From: Trichostrongylus colubriformis
Lineage: Eukaryota > Nematoda > Chromadorea > Rhabditida > Trichostrongylidae
NCBI GenBank assembly: GCA_963978905.1
Contig: OZ022258.1
Location: forward strand, 55,226,591 to 55,290,590
Length of the DNA: 64,000 bases
Direction of reading: 5' to 3'
Shown: in pieces, positions 1 through 11,700 of the stretch
Numbering within the stretch: position 1 is the stretch's first letter
How the letters are laid out: every line of letters begins with the position of its first letter
Made by a program: the position numbers and the translations under genes
Notes under the pieces: model-generated
Told to the model about the DNA's origin: nothing
What the model saw: only the letters and a program-made list of their open reading frames with translations
The model's database searches: none

Positions 1-3000
1 GCGCTGTTCTCTCATCGCCTTTTGCGTGGAAGCTAATTAGTTCATTGAGTCAATTGCGCTCATTTATTACTAAATACTTGGCCTATTTGATAGCGTATGC
101 TCGGCGATGCATCACTAAACGAGCTGTGAACGCATGCGCTTTTGATATAATGTGCGAATTAGAAAGGAACGACAAAAACAAAGTGAACTACAAGCAGATA
201 AACCCGATATGTAGAACTCTACGCTTAGTCTGGAACGCTGACAAAAGAAGCTCGTCCAGAGGGCAACACAGCCATAAAAAAAACAAGTAGGAAATTAGAC
301 ATACATACCAGTCAGCTGTAGAAATAAGTGAGCGCAACACTCTGAAACGACTGCGACAAATCGCTACCTGAAATATTTAACCAGTAGACAAAACGAATCC
401 TACCACATCACAGACGAGAATTAAACCCGAATATATTTACAATCAATGAGGGAAAATGCAAATTAATAGCAAGGATCAAGTTACATATACGACATTTGAA
501 ATAGGCCAATCTTAGCATAAATATCAAGCAATGCGACCTAGTTTACTATAAACTGTAGCGTGCAGGGACCGCTGCAGGACCAACCCCTTGCACACACGCA
601 CAACTTGCAAATGCGTATTTGCCATGGGGAAAATAGTACTAGAGTAGAACTGGACTGCCGATACAATTCAACTTCCTCCTTTCTTCGCAGTGAGTTGCAT
701 CACATACACGAAAAAACGAAAATGATTCAAAACTTTGTGGTGAGGTCAGAAATGAACAGAACTGCTATTTTAACAATGGATCTTAGTTCAAGCATATTTG
801 ACAATCGTAAAGGCAGCCAACCGGCATCTATTACTTCAGGTGCATAGGATTGCGCAACCCGATACTTGAAATGAGGATTTTGGAGTGCAGTCAAAACCGA
901 CACCGGATACCGCACAACTCCAAAAAGCGGCCACGTATGGTTAATTGTGGCTCTCCGCCGTCATCTCTGACTCCTCAGGACCATTGAAAAAGAGCACTTT
1001 CATGGTGAAGCTGCGTCTGCAACATATTTTGTTTTGGGTGAACAATTTGAAGCCTGTTTGCACTTCGACCCAACAATTTCAGAATTCCGCATGTTATCAT
1101 CGTCCCAACCGTGTGAAGCGTGACGTATACGAGGCTTTTGTCATTAGGGTTGCCGCGAATTACACAGCAGCATTACGGAGGAGTAGACTGGAAAAATGAA
1201 CATTCAAGTAGAGGCCGACGTAAGGTTTCGCGATTTTGCGATTTCTGAATCTCGCATAGAACATTTAAAGATAAACACCTGATGCTTCGGATAAATCATA
1301 TATTCTCAAGCAGTCCTTCCATGAATTCTCAACACATGGAAATTGTGGTAGCGTTTATAAGAAAAAAACATGTTCTAAATTCAAATATGATCGCTCTTAG
1401 GATCGTATAACGTAAGACCATGAATTCCAATTCTAATGGTGCCGAAAACAATGATCTGATAACGCCTTGTGTAAGGCTACCGGTGCCTAAACCCAGTGAG
1501 AATAAGACAATCCACTGCAAAGATGTTGTTGTTTGAATGAAAGGCTTAAGTGCAAGAAAACATTCGGAAATAAAGGCGCACTGCTTTCGACTACCCAGCG
1601 GTTACGAAAGAAAGTCAGCTGTGACCGTTTGAAACATAGCTTTGCTTATCACCTTTTCGTGAGTAAAGCACTGACGAAACAAAGACTAATAAATCTATAA
1701 GCTTTCGTCTAGCTTTCGATCTGAGGCACTATTCATCTGATGTATTTATTTAAGAACAACGAAAGCTATGAAAAATGGAACAGCTTTCATTGCCGTTTCA
1801 CTTTCACGAACTGGCAATAAACCAGCCGACTGTCGAGTGTCAGTTACGATTTCGCCAACGCCTTATCACGATTATCCGAGCGCATGAAAAAGTGTAAAAA
1901 ATAATAACGGGAAAGTGAACCAGAACACGATGAAGAATGCTGATGCAGGAAAGGCCCGTCAACGAAACACGAATTTTTCATAAAAAGCATCGCCTTCCCT
2001 ACATTCGAAGTGAAAGTAGCTGTTGCAATGCCGGCGTTTTTCAAAGCTGACCTTTATATCGGGAAGTCCCAAAACAAATTCTATTACTACCAATAGTGAA
2101 TCATAAAGAATTTTCGCAGAAATATTTAGCAGAAAAATGAAATAATAACGTAATCCTTCACCCTTTCCAAGGTAAAAGAAAGAAACGTGAGAAAGTCGAA
2201 GCCTTCAGGTAAGCTACAAAAGCTTCCAAAGGACATACAAGATTGAATTTAAGAAGGGGGTATTCATCACCAACTCCGTGCTCAAATGAGGCTTTATGCG
2301 ACATCGCTACGCTGCGCGTTTAACCTTCACCTGATCTTCACGAGTTAAAAGGAAAACCAGGCATTCCTGAACTATCCGTAGAGGGAGTAATGAAATACGT
2401 AAATCAATCAGTAAAAAGTGAACTGCCTTCCATTGCAGCTCTGTCCAACGATTTCAGCAGTGTCATATGTCGAATGGCGACATAGTGGCACAGGGCACTA
2501 CATTATTTCGAAACCAAGAGGTACCCACACTCAAAAACGGATTTCCTATTTCGCTGATATATCAGAAGTTATTCTATCAGCTATAATTTTGCATCCAGGA
2601 GGAGGTTTGCCCGCATGCGTTAAGTATTATGGTCCACAAGAGGAAAGCATGGGAAATAGCAGTGAACCATTTGATTCCCTGAGATCTCATGACAAAGAGA
2701 GCAGAGGAGAAGAAAATGAATGTGGCGTTGGCGCTGTTGCAAGACATCCTCGAAATTGTGGAAAGTTTTTTTTTTTTCTTTTCGACAGCGAAAGAGGAGG
2801 TTCAGAAAGGGCTTATCTCAAATCGTATCGGACCATGGCTATACCTTACCCCACTCCATGGCCATACCGTATCATAAAAAAATTATGCGTTCAAGGTTTA
2901 ACAATGTAAAGTGGAAGTGAACATAGTTTATCGCTCTAACGTGTCTAAAGCTCATGTTCTAAGGAACAGAACTACGGCGGGGGAACATCTCCCGATGACG

Positions 3001-4493
3001 CGGAGTACTTCGGAATCCCTCTTATCTTAGCAACTGTTTTTCAGACATAGAAAGAGTGGGCCCATGGAACGCCTTCTCACACTTCAGCACTCATCATTGC
3101 AGTACTATCAATACATCTCAGCTTTAAATCTCTCAAAAAAGAAAACAGGAAATCATAGTAGGCGGCATTAAACAAAGCAGTGATGAAACACAAATGAAAC
3201 TTGGAAAATTACCAATTGATTACACTTGGAAGATATGCGCTCGAGGCTTTACTAGCTCGAATTACCCAGGTTTGGCTCCAAGGACTTCTTCCGGGGGATG
3301 TCCTCGCAGTATTTCGATCATCCACTACCTGCACAACCTGAGTGTGTTTTCAGCGCTATCAAATTTTCAAAACAGACAAATGACATGCAACACTATTGAA
3401 AAATTGTTTTTAATGGATTTTCTAAAATGCAATGCGGTTGTTGAGCACAGAGTGCCTGTTAGCAGCATTGAGCGTACATGAACTGATAAAACTCTTCCGA
3501 AGCTACGAAATGAAGAAATCAAAAAGATTACCCAGAACAGGTCTGTGTCAATCGTACACTGACTCTACCAAATAGCAAGAATAGCAGACCTGTAGTAAAA
3601 TTCTACTGCACTTTAACATCTTGTAACTTCGAAAATAGGGCGTGAAACTGAAAAGAGCTAAGAAAGTAAAAAGGAACAGAAAAGTAGCTACCAACAAGAA
3701 AAAATGCAGGAGTGATGGGGGGCTTCATTAGGAATTCTAATCTTTGTAATTTCAGAATTTGGCTCCGGCGGGAAAGCCGAAGCCACATAAAACGAAATGG
3801 AGAATCACGAATGGTAACAAGTGCATTAATACCGGCGACCATTCGCGAAACCGTTGAGTAGAATAAGGCTGATTAACCATTATTCAAAATAGCATGGCAA
3901 AATGTTGGTAAACAGAGTAATGATGAAAGACTACCTCTTGACTGTGATGCACCCTTCACTTTCCTCCCACATAGCCGCTATCTTTAAATTCTCGTTTTCT
4001 CCGACATTCTCTTCGTGTGCCACTGACAGACAGCTGCTTCGCCCCTGCTAATCTTTCCGCATGTGCAACGAGCGTATATACCAAGAAACAATTCGGTAGA
4101 CCCACCTCCACATTACTATTATTATTTATTACAAGAGAGAACTCGTGTGAAACCAACAATGACCATGTTTGTCTTAATCGCCTATGGCACTAGGACACCA
4201 CAGTAACTTACCATAAGCTCAGTGTGACAGGATTAATAATAGTTTCCCTGCTAGACCATGACTACCACAGCTTCTCACTGCCTCCACCAACCCTACATAA
4301 AAACGTTCGTCACTTTTTCCACACTCAGTCAGGAGCGCTGTGCTTTCGGTGGTAGTGCTAGTCACGACCGTTCACTGATTAAACCATTTGTTCGTCACGA
4401 GTACTACTGACAAATTACAGTGGAAAATACAGTCACCATACAAAGTACTAATGATTACCGGTTAATCGTTGGAATTTGATATGTGGTGGTAAG
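1..4493. other. Non-coding stretch, no supported feature
   Basis: I see no exon chain, RNA gene or repeat here that I can defend. Open frames are short, lack paired splice sites and show no recognisable protein family. There are a few homopolymer runs. It may be intergenic or a long intron. Confidence 0.5.
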
Positions 4494-4544
4494 TGATAAT
4501 TGGAGGTGGGTGGATTTTCGGAATCCACCCACTTCCAATTATCA
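4494..4544. repeat. 51-bp hairpin
   Basis: Two 23-base arms (4494-4516 and 4522-4544) are reverse complements with one mismatch, around a 5-base loop TTCGG. The stem reads tgataattggaggtgggtgg inward. No flanking duplication is obvious. It could be a small fold-back element or a structured RNA; nothing in the sequence decides. Confidence 0.7.
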
Positions 4545-5616
4545 ATGGATCTGACAGCCACATATGATACAGTGGTTCATACGACCATGAAGACGCATAA
4601 AGCGTTCTACATCTTAGAACTGACTGCGCCAAATTCATTTGAAAATTTCTACAACGGAGGGTGCTTCAAGAGGAAAGCCATACAACTGCGGCTGCGACAA
4701 GTACATGATGACTGCGTCATATGACAAAAAGGCTATATAAGAGTAATTAAGAGTAATTTTAAGTGGCATATCAAGAAACTTTATATTCAGTTGCTGGTGA
4801 CAATGACTAGTGTTTATCGTCGCTGTCAAATACTGATTACCGCGAGCTTTTGACATTTTGTAACCATGTAGCAAGAAAGTCACATGCCGCAATGGAATGC
4901 GGACCAAGGAAATATACAGGGGCTCGACGAAAGTTTTTGAGCTTTAGGTCATCGAGGGGCATGAAAGGCACACACGTAATCGAGTGCTGTAAGAAAGCGA
5001 AAACGCCATTGGGAACGGGATGAAAGTGAAGTGAAGAAGAGGCGAGAAAGTAGCATAACGTGCCGCCGGTTCTGATGATCGACAGGCACCGACGTGCGTG
5101 AGCGCAACACAACTTTGCTGTCATCATTGGTGCCGACAGCTCGATTCTATAAGGGATGATCAAGGAACTTGTTTTGTGTGTGAGTGTGAGGGCGGGAGAA
5201 GCTTGGGAAAAGATCTGATGGCATTGCACACCATATGCTAATCGAGGTGACGATCCGACCCACCGATGAAGAACTGGTCTCGACTATTCGCTCGGCAATG
5301 GCGGCAGCGGCGCCGGCATTGCTGAACGGCACCGATTCACCTCGAAGATACACAGTCGCACATAACCAGTACAGCGACGACGACGACGACGAGATCATCC
5401 CCTTCGTCACTGTGTGTGCCCGCCATCCTTGTCGCGTTTGTAACATCGAAGCCGGTTCCACCTTGAATCCTACTAAAGCAATATGGCACTGCAAAGGGTT
5501 ATACGAAGAATGAAGACAGGAAAAAACCATGATTGCACCGACATCGAAAGCTAGCAAACGTGCCCATGAAAAAAGATTAAAAGCGCAGTGGTTTGAAGAA
5601 AAATAACAGAAGTGGC
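4545..5616. other. Non-coding stretch, one doubtful GC-rich open frame
   Basis: A slightly GC-richer patch at 5,235-5,513 is open on both strands (plus frame with an acidic DDDDDE run). It has no recognisable domain and no clear splice partner, so I do not call a gene. Confidence 0.4.
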
Positions 5617-6021
5617 GGTGCTATTGGCATTAGGGGGGGGGGGAAGCACTCGACAAAAGCATGAGTCGCACCCAATTTCTGCATATAGGCATTCTCAAAG
5701 TTATTCTATGCCTAGATACAGGTGACTGAGAAAACGACTGAATCATTCATCCATTAGTGTATTAGGAAAAATTTGCTTCAACTTGACTAAGCATCCACTA
5801 ACGCGAATTTGTCTAAGCCTAGGGAAAGAGAATCTTTCCCCCCTAAGGCTAAGTTTGGGCTAACATAGGATGGGAATGAAAAGCACGAATTTGCTTTATA
5901 AGGATCGTTTTTGCAGAATTCGAATCCGATTCGGCTAACGCTATGACTTCTATGGGCTCTAGCCATAGCGTTAGGGACGCAGAGCACAGTACACTGCGCC
6001 CTCCCTAACTCCCGCAGCAGC
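5617..6021. mobile_element. TIR element, family A, copy 1 (about 405 bp)
   Basis: The ends are imperfect inverted repeats. The left begins ggtgctattggcattaggg and the right, read as reverse complement, gctgctgcgggagttaggg. The interior matches 56042-56439 over most of its length, including the shared segments ctcgacaaaagca, tatgcctagatacag, taagcctagggaaag and gacgcagagcacagt. No transposase frame is present. It is a non-autonomous MITE-like element of unassigned superfamily, more decayed than copy 2. Confidence 0.8.
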
Positions 6022-6672
6022 GAAATGGCCATGACAACCTTAATTCATAATAATCTACATCAAAACATGGAAAGCAAAACTGCGAAAAAAATTGACAGAG
6101 AAAGAGAACAGACAAAACCAGTGCGCTGTGAATAAGAGTGCTTAGTCGTGTTAACACAAAAAAAAAAATCAAAAAGTGGGGGGAAGCTGGTTATCGGTAG
6201 GATGATAGATCGGGAATGTGCCAGCAACAAAATCTGTGCCGCAACGTACGAGGTTGATCATGGTACGTATCCCTCGCACGGTTCTTTGAACGTCAGGAAA
6301 TGTGTATTAGTACTTGTTTTACAGTTCTTCTGTTCGCCGCCGCTACGTGCACGATATAAACGGACTTTGTAGGCTACCTAAAAGCAGAAAAGTTCGGAGG
6401 GTGCTAGAAGGAGCAAGATGGCATCAATGCAAGTGGGGAGGAGGGAGACGCAACTTTCCACCAACGCCAAACTCCTTCCCTCCCAAGGTTTGGGCTAAAA
6501 CTCATATCACCTCCCCCTACATGAAAAAGCATCCCTCTAATCTACTTTAGCGTAAGTCTAAAGAGGGAAATGAGCTTCAAAGTCGGTGAAAATCTTACGC
6601 CTTAATCCAATGCTCAAAACGATAGTATCGGAAAAAGCTGGGAGGGACCCCTTGAAGTGATATCGCCACTCA
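6022..6672. other. Non-coding stretch
   Basis: I see nothing here beyond short open frames and local A or G runs. Confidence 0.4.
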
Positions 6673-7009
6673 CATGCATGTTAAAGTCCGTGGATTACAT
6701 CGTAGACTGGGGTTATACCATGGAATTCGTGCGGACCGTCCGGTTCGGACTGTCCCACGATACCACGATCGCAAAGTCGCAAATCGCAGACCGCGACGCA
6801 TGCGTGCGCAAGCCAATTAGCAGTGGGTCGCGGCCACTTCGTTGGGCCGCTTTCATACTTTGCGCACCGACGCCGTCGCCGCCGGTGACGGAGTCGGTGC
6901 GCAAAGTATGAAAGCGGCTTCAGGTGTCTACGTTGTCCGACTCGGACGATCACGAGTCGCAAGGTATAACTCCAGTCTACGATGTAATCCACGGACTTCA
7001 ACATGCATG
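6673..7009. mobile_element. Nested inverted-repeat element
   Basis: The outer arms 6673-6719 and 6963-7009 are 47 bases long and match at 45 positions. Inside lies a second perfect 26-bp inverted repeat (6846-6871 and 6893-6918), starting gccgctttcatactttgcgc. That inner end is nearly identical to the ends of the Harbinger-like MITEs at 28788 and 44957, but here it lacks flanking TTA/TAA duplications. The interior also repeats short cgcaaatcgcag-type motifs. It looks like a MITE core captured inside another fold-back element. There is no coding capacity. Confidence 0.75.
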
Positions 7010-7665
7010 AACAAGTGCGACGCCGCAAAATCGCAGAATCGCAAAAGTTTAAAATTTGACGACGGCCTATTTCGCACGAATTGCGTTGCACGCCGTATGC
7101 AGCGAGGCAGACTCTCTGTACTGATGGCATACAACCACCAGGCAGATCTATCGATTTCAGATGATTGATGTAGTTGATCCCTAGAGTGCTTTCTCAAAAC
7201 TGACCTTTTTATTCATTTTCTTCCTATGATCGAACACCAGCGATGATGGCAATGACGACGCTGTTTTTGTATGAGCTATCGTTTATCAATTACTTTGTGG
7301 CATTCCTCGGGTGCCATCACATTTATCACGTACGAACAGATCACCACTTTTCATTTAAGCTTTTAACAATAAACTGGACACGGTATGAAAATGTCTTCGA
7401 GCTGTCTAGAGCTGCAAGCAGATCTTTGGTCCGGTCTAGAGCTCACTTTTAAATGTTTTAGCAACTGCTCTACTGGAGTACTGCTTTCTCTCAGCTTAAA
7501 CTCCCCCTCGGCCGCTAATCCAAGGCTATTTGGCATGGGAACCTTAGGAGAACTCCAGCGAAAACGCCGAGGAGATGGTCATTAGTTCAGAAATCGAATT
7601 TCTTTCGTTTGAGTCGTGCACTCGAGCAGCTATCCTGAGCGGAGTATTGTGCCATAAATATGCAG
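7010..7665. other. Non-coding stretch
   Basis: No supported gene or repeat. Confidence 0.4.
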
Positions 7666-8744
7666 TACCGCTCACATTTTTGAAAAATCGACACCTTGCG
7701 ACCGACGCAAATCGTCGCACCGTCATAACTTCGTCTAAAGTGGATAAATGAAAAGAAATTGAAAGCATTGGATTTGTCTCGATACGGCGAGTTTAACAAC
7801 CTATATAATGTCGAGTTCGGATGAGTAGGTCACCATCTTCTCGGAGAAACCTGCAAAGGTTCTTTTTTTACGCTTAGACAAACTGCGACTTTTTTGGACC
7901 TAAATTCAAGTGTTCAAATATTGCTCGCCCATGTTACGCACATGAAACCGCCACCGTGAAATGATTTTTACACCCCTGAATTTTCACATCCTTGATCAAC
8001 AGTCTCCTCTGAACACAGTACTGTAAACTTTATTCGTGTTTGTGTGTTTTCATCCCATCTAAACACTTTCATGTGGAATATCTTTTCCAGTCAAGATTTG
8101 AAGCACTGTTTGAGCATATTATTATTTCGTGAAAGCATGGAATCTGCGTTTTGAAGACACCATGCGATTTTCATTGCTTAGAGATGTCATTTTGGCGATG
8201 AGAGAGGAACTTAATCTGCATCAAAATACACCGTACGCTGATGTTTGAGCCTTTATCATAGATGAAGCGCTTGCCTGCAAATCGTAAGTCAGATGATTCC
8301 TGCAGTACGCAACTGATAGTCTGTGGAGGGTGAGTGATTTTTTCAATTACTCGATCAATTCTGACGGAGTGAACTTAGAAACTTTCAAAAATCTCGTGAA
8401 AAGCTATTACTAAAAAGTGTCCTGAAACTTCAAGATAATTCACTGAAAAAATGATGTTGGTGCGGAACATGGGCGAGCAACATTTGGAATGTGAATGGAG
8501 GTCCAAAAAAGTCGTAGTCTTGCCTAAGGGTAAAAAAGGAATTTTGGCAGCTTTCTCCGAGGAGCTGGTGACCTACTTACCCAAATTCGACATTGTGCAG
8601 ATCGTTGAACTCGTCGCATCGAAACAAATTCAAATCTTCCAATTTCCTCTTATTTTATCCACTCTAAAAAGGGTTATAACGGTGCGACGGTTTGCGTCGA
8701 TTGATCCGTCGCGATGTGTCGATTTTTCAAAAATGTGAGCGGTA
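7666..8744. mobile_element. About 1.08-kb element with about 280-bp inverted terminal arms
   Basis: The left arm (about 7666-7942) and right arm (about 8458-8744) are diverged reverse complements. Shared segments include taccgctcac at the outer end, tttttgaaaaatcgacac, gtcgcaccgt, ttttttggacct and ttgctcgcccatgtt at the inner end. The roughly 515-bp spacer (7943-8457) has no recognisable transposase. This is the structure of a fold-back or long-TIR DNA transposon derivative. I could not find a target duplication. Confidence 0.75.
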
Positions 8745-11700
8745 TGTACACCACCAAGTCTAACGTCGTCTGAGCACAGCACGTAATTTAATATTAGGAA
8801 GCTGCGATAGTGAATCAAGCAGTGAGAAGCATCATGAGTATATCAACGAATTTATTGTGATCCTTGCACTTCATCCCCCTAGGCTTCCTTCACCCCATTT
8901 TCGGTAGCGTTTACCAGACTAGCTATGAGATGGAAGGCTTCTCGGATCTGAATGAGAATTGACCAGCAGAACGTGTAATGCACGAACTATACTGTAACAA
9001 TTGCACCACTTCTACTGATTATATCACAGAAGTGCAGGAGGACACAAAAGTGCCACAAAGCTTCTTTAGTGCCCCGGACCGACACCTGGCGTCACGTCGC
9101 GACGGAAACCTCTCCCATACATGACCAGCAAGAGGCAAGGACCGACTTCTTGAGTTCTTGATCTTGTTCATTTCGTTTTCTTCGGCACCTTCATTATTCA
9201 GAGTCTATTACTTCGGTTTTAAAGGATGACCATGTCATCGCTCCTGCTGCCTCTACCCTCCATTGACTACTTCATAAAAACCATTCGAACTTAAATGGTT
9301 CTGAAATCCGCTGGCTAACAAAACTGGCCATTCTTTCTTACCCAAAGCTCGGACTCTCCTAATACTATCAAATTTATGAAATGCAACTTAACGAGTGATT
9401 ACGGCAAGATCTCACTAATGGTTGGGCTGTACTTGTTCAGTACTTCGACGGCACAATGCACAAATGAAGAATCAAAGCTGCTAATCATATTCAGCTGACG
9501 ATGAAAGTGCGAATGCGAGAATAAGTAGAAACAAAGAAGGAGGAAGGCAAAACGTCGAGGGGACGATTTAACCAAGGGCAATCGTGCTGCTGATGAAACA
9601 CCACATGGCACATTGCAGTAAACGAGCAAAATTGAAAAACACCATCATCTCACACAGTTGACGAAGAATGTCGGCACGGAAGAGATCGTTTACGTGGATG
9701 TGTGGTGTGTACATAAAATCTAACCGCAAATCATATTATAGATATCTTGCTTGAAAGGTGCAAGTCGTCCTCACTTCTGGTCAACAGAAGGACTAGTTCT
9801 GTCTTGCAGTTGCTGGGATATCTACACCGTGTGGTCCAAATATTCTGAGTATTACGTAATGGGTGTAAAAAAGCATTGTAAAAAATTTCTTTAATCACTG
9901 TTGGATTACCAATATGTCGAAACTTTCAGAAAGACCGTGGACGAAGTAAACGTCTAGGCGTGACTCTAAATAGCCCATAAAACCCAAACCAGTTGTGAAA
10001 GGCAATTTATCGATGAAAATGGCAATAAGTACTTGGTGGGACCGTATGGTTCAATCTACGGTTGTCCAGTCTAAAAAATGTATTGAAGGAGGCAAGTGGG
10101 ATTGGTAGGAATCACATTCCGAATAAAGGTATCCACCGTTTACTCTGGTATGCGCCATGCTCTCTATTTCATTCTTAAGTTAGGATCACACGCCGAACGC
10201 GAAATCTCGTCCTGACGATACACACTCTCAAGTACGGCGTCGTCTGAATCGACACCTGCCCCTACTGCAACAGGCTCAATGTGCACAAGTGGCTGAAATC
10301 ACGTGGGATGCACAAGTTTTAATACGGCCCACATATCATACTACAAAAAACTGCTAGCACAATTGCAGTTTCCTCGTAAACTGGTTCAGAGAATCAGGGT
10401 TTCGGAATCGAAAAACGTAGAATGCAAATATAACAAATAGGACCAAATATTATAAACAGTATTCCGACAAACAGAATTTCTCCGCACTTTTGGGTACACA
10501 CCTGAAACTAGTTGTCCTTTGTACCACTGTTATATAATATTCGTAGAATCGGCAAATAATATATTGTTATTTTGTTTATCACAGGGACGACCACAACATG
10601 AGCTAGAAATCCTATAAATTTTCTTCATGAACTATCATTCGACGAGGACTACGTACGGTCTATGCGCTCCATAGGGATACGTGATTCAGGCTTGAAGCCG
10701 GAGTTTTTTTTTACCATAACAGCTTATACACTAAAGATCCGGCGGACCCTTGAGGGAAGTCACTTCTGCTGAAACCCAACGATTGCCTGTTCCATTCACC
10801 ACCGAATAACAAATGTAAAGGTTTTACACCGGCTGTCAAGATGAGTGTGGCCTTGGAGACGAAGACGGATAATAACCCAACTGGGGATACTTGTTCAGTC
10901 GAGTAGGGAATGGCACTACTGCATAGTGGGATATGCTATTTGTGAGGCTGGCACGGCTGTATACGGCATACATATGACCATTAAAGTCATTCAACAACAT
11001 CCAAAGTTCAACGTGTGGCTCCCCATTTAGAAGAACGTGAAAGTGACCGAGGAAGGACTCGATGCAAAGAAAACCAATAAACAGAAGAGGTGTGACGCAA
11101 AATGCCTTTTGAGAATGAGAATAACGTAAAAACATCCGATATTTCCAAACTTTTAATGTTATTACGTAAGCGTCAGTGTAAAAGCCACATGAAATCCGGA
11201 TGTAATTGAGCGAAACATATTTCGTGCGAATAAGGAAGGAAGCAGGGCCTTATCACAGTTTTACATTTTATCGATGTCTGTCGATGACTGTCAACAACTA
11301 AATTATCCTTGTTATCAGCTCGATAGAAAGTTGGCTGCTGATGCTAAAAGTACACTCATTTTCTAAGAAGTAATGCTCATGGGGAGAAGGTGAAGGGTGA
11401 TTCCGGATTTCACGAGTCTGTGATTTTGAGATGTCTCATGCGAGTCGCAGCATTGCGAAATAACAGAAGCAAGGAATCGAAATCATTTGCTACTATGAAC
11501 GTGTATTTGTTCCTATAAATTGCAGAGTCCCATAATTACAGAACTGCAAAATCCAAGAATGCTTACAATTAGTCGTGGGTACTAGGGTAGAGGTGGGTAC
11601 TTCACTGTGCTCGGCGTCTGGCGCAACCTCACCTGATTATTGAAGCGTTTTCCAGGGAAAGGTCTCTAAACTCTTCAAGTAAGGCTCAGGTAAAAATATA

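Noticed and set aside
5235..5513. Open frame on the plus strand with an acidic run, and a longer one opposite
   Set aside because: GC-rich patch open on both strands; no recognisable family, no acceptor or donor that extends it.
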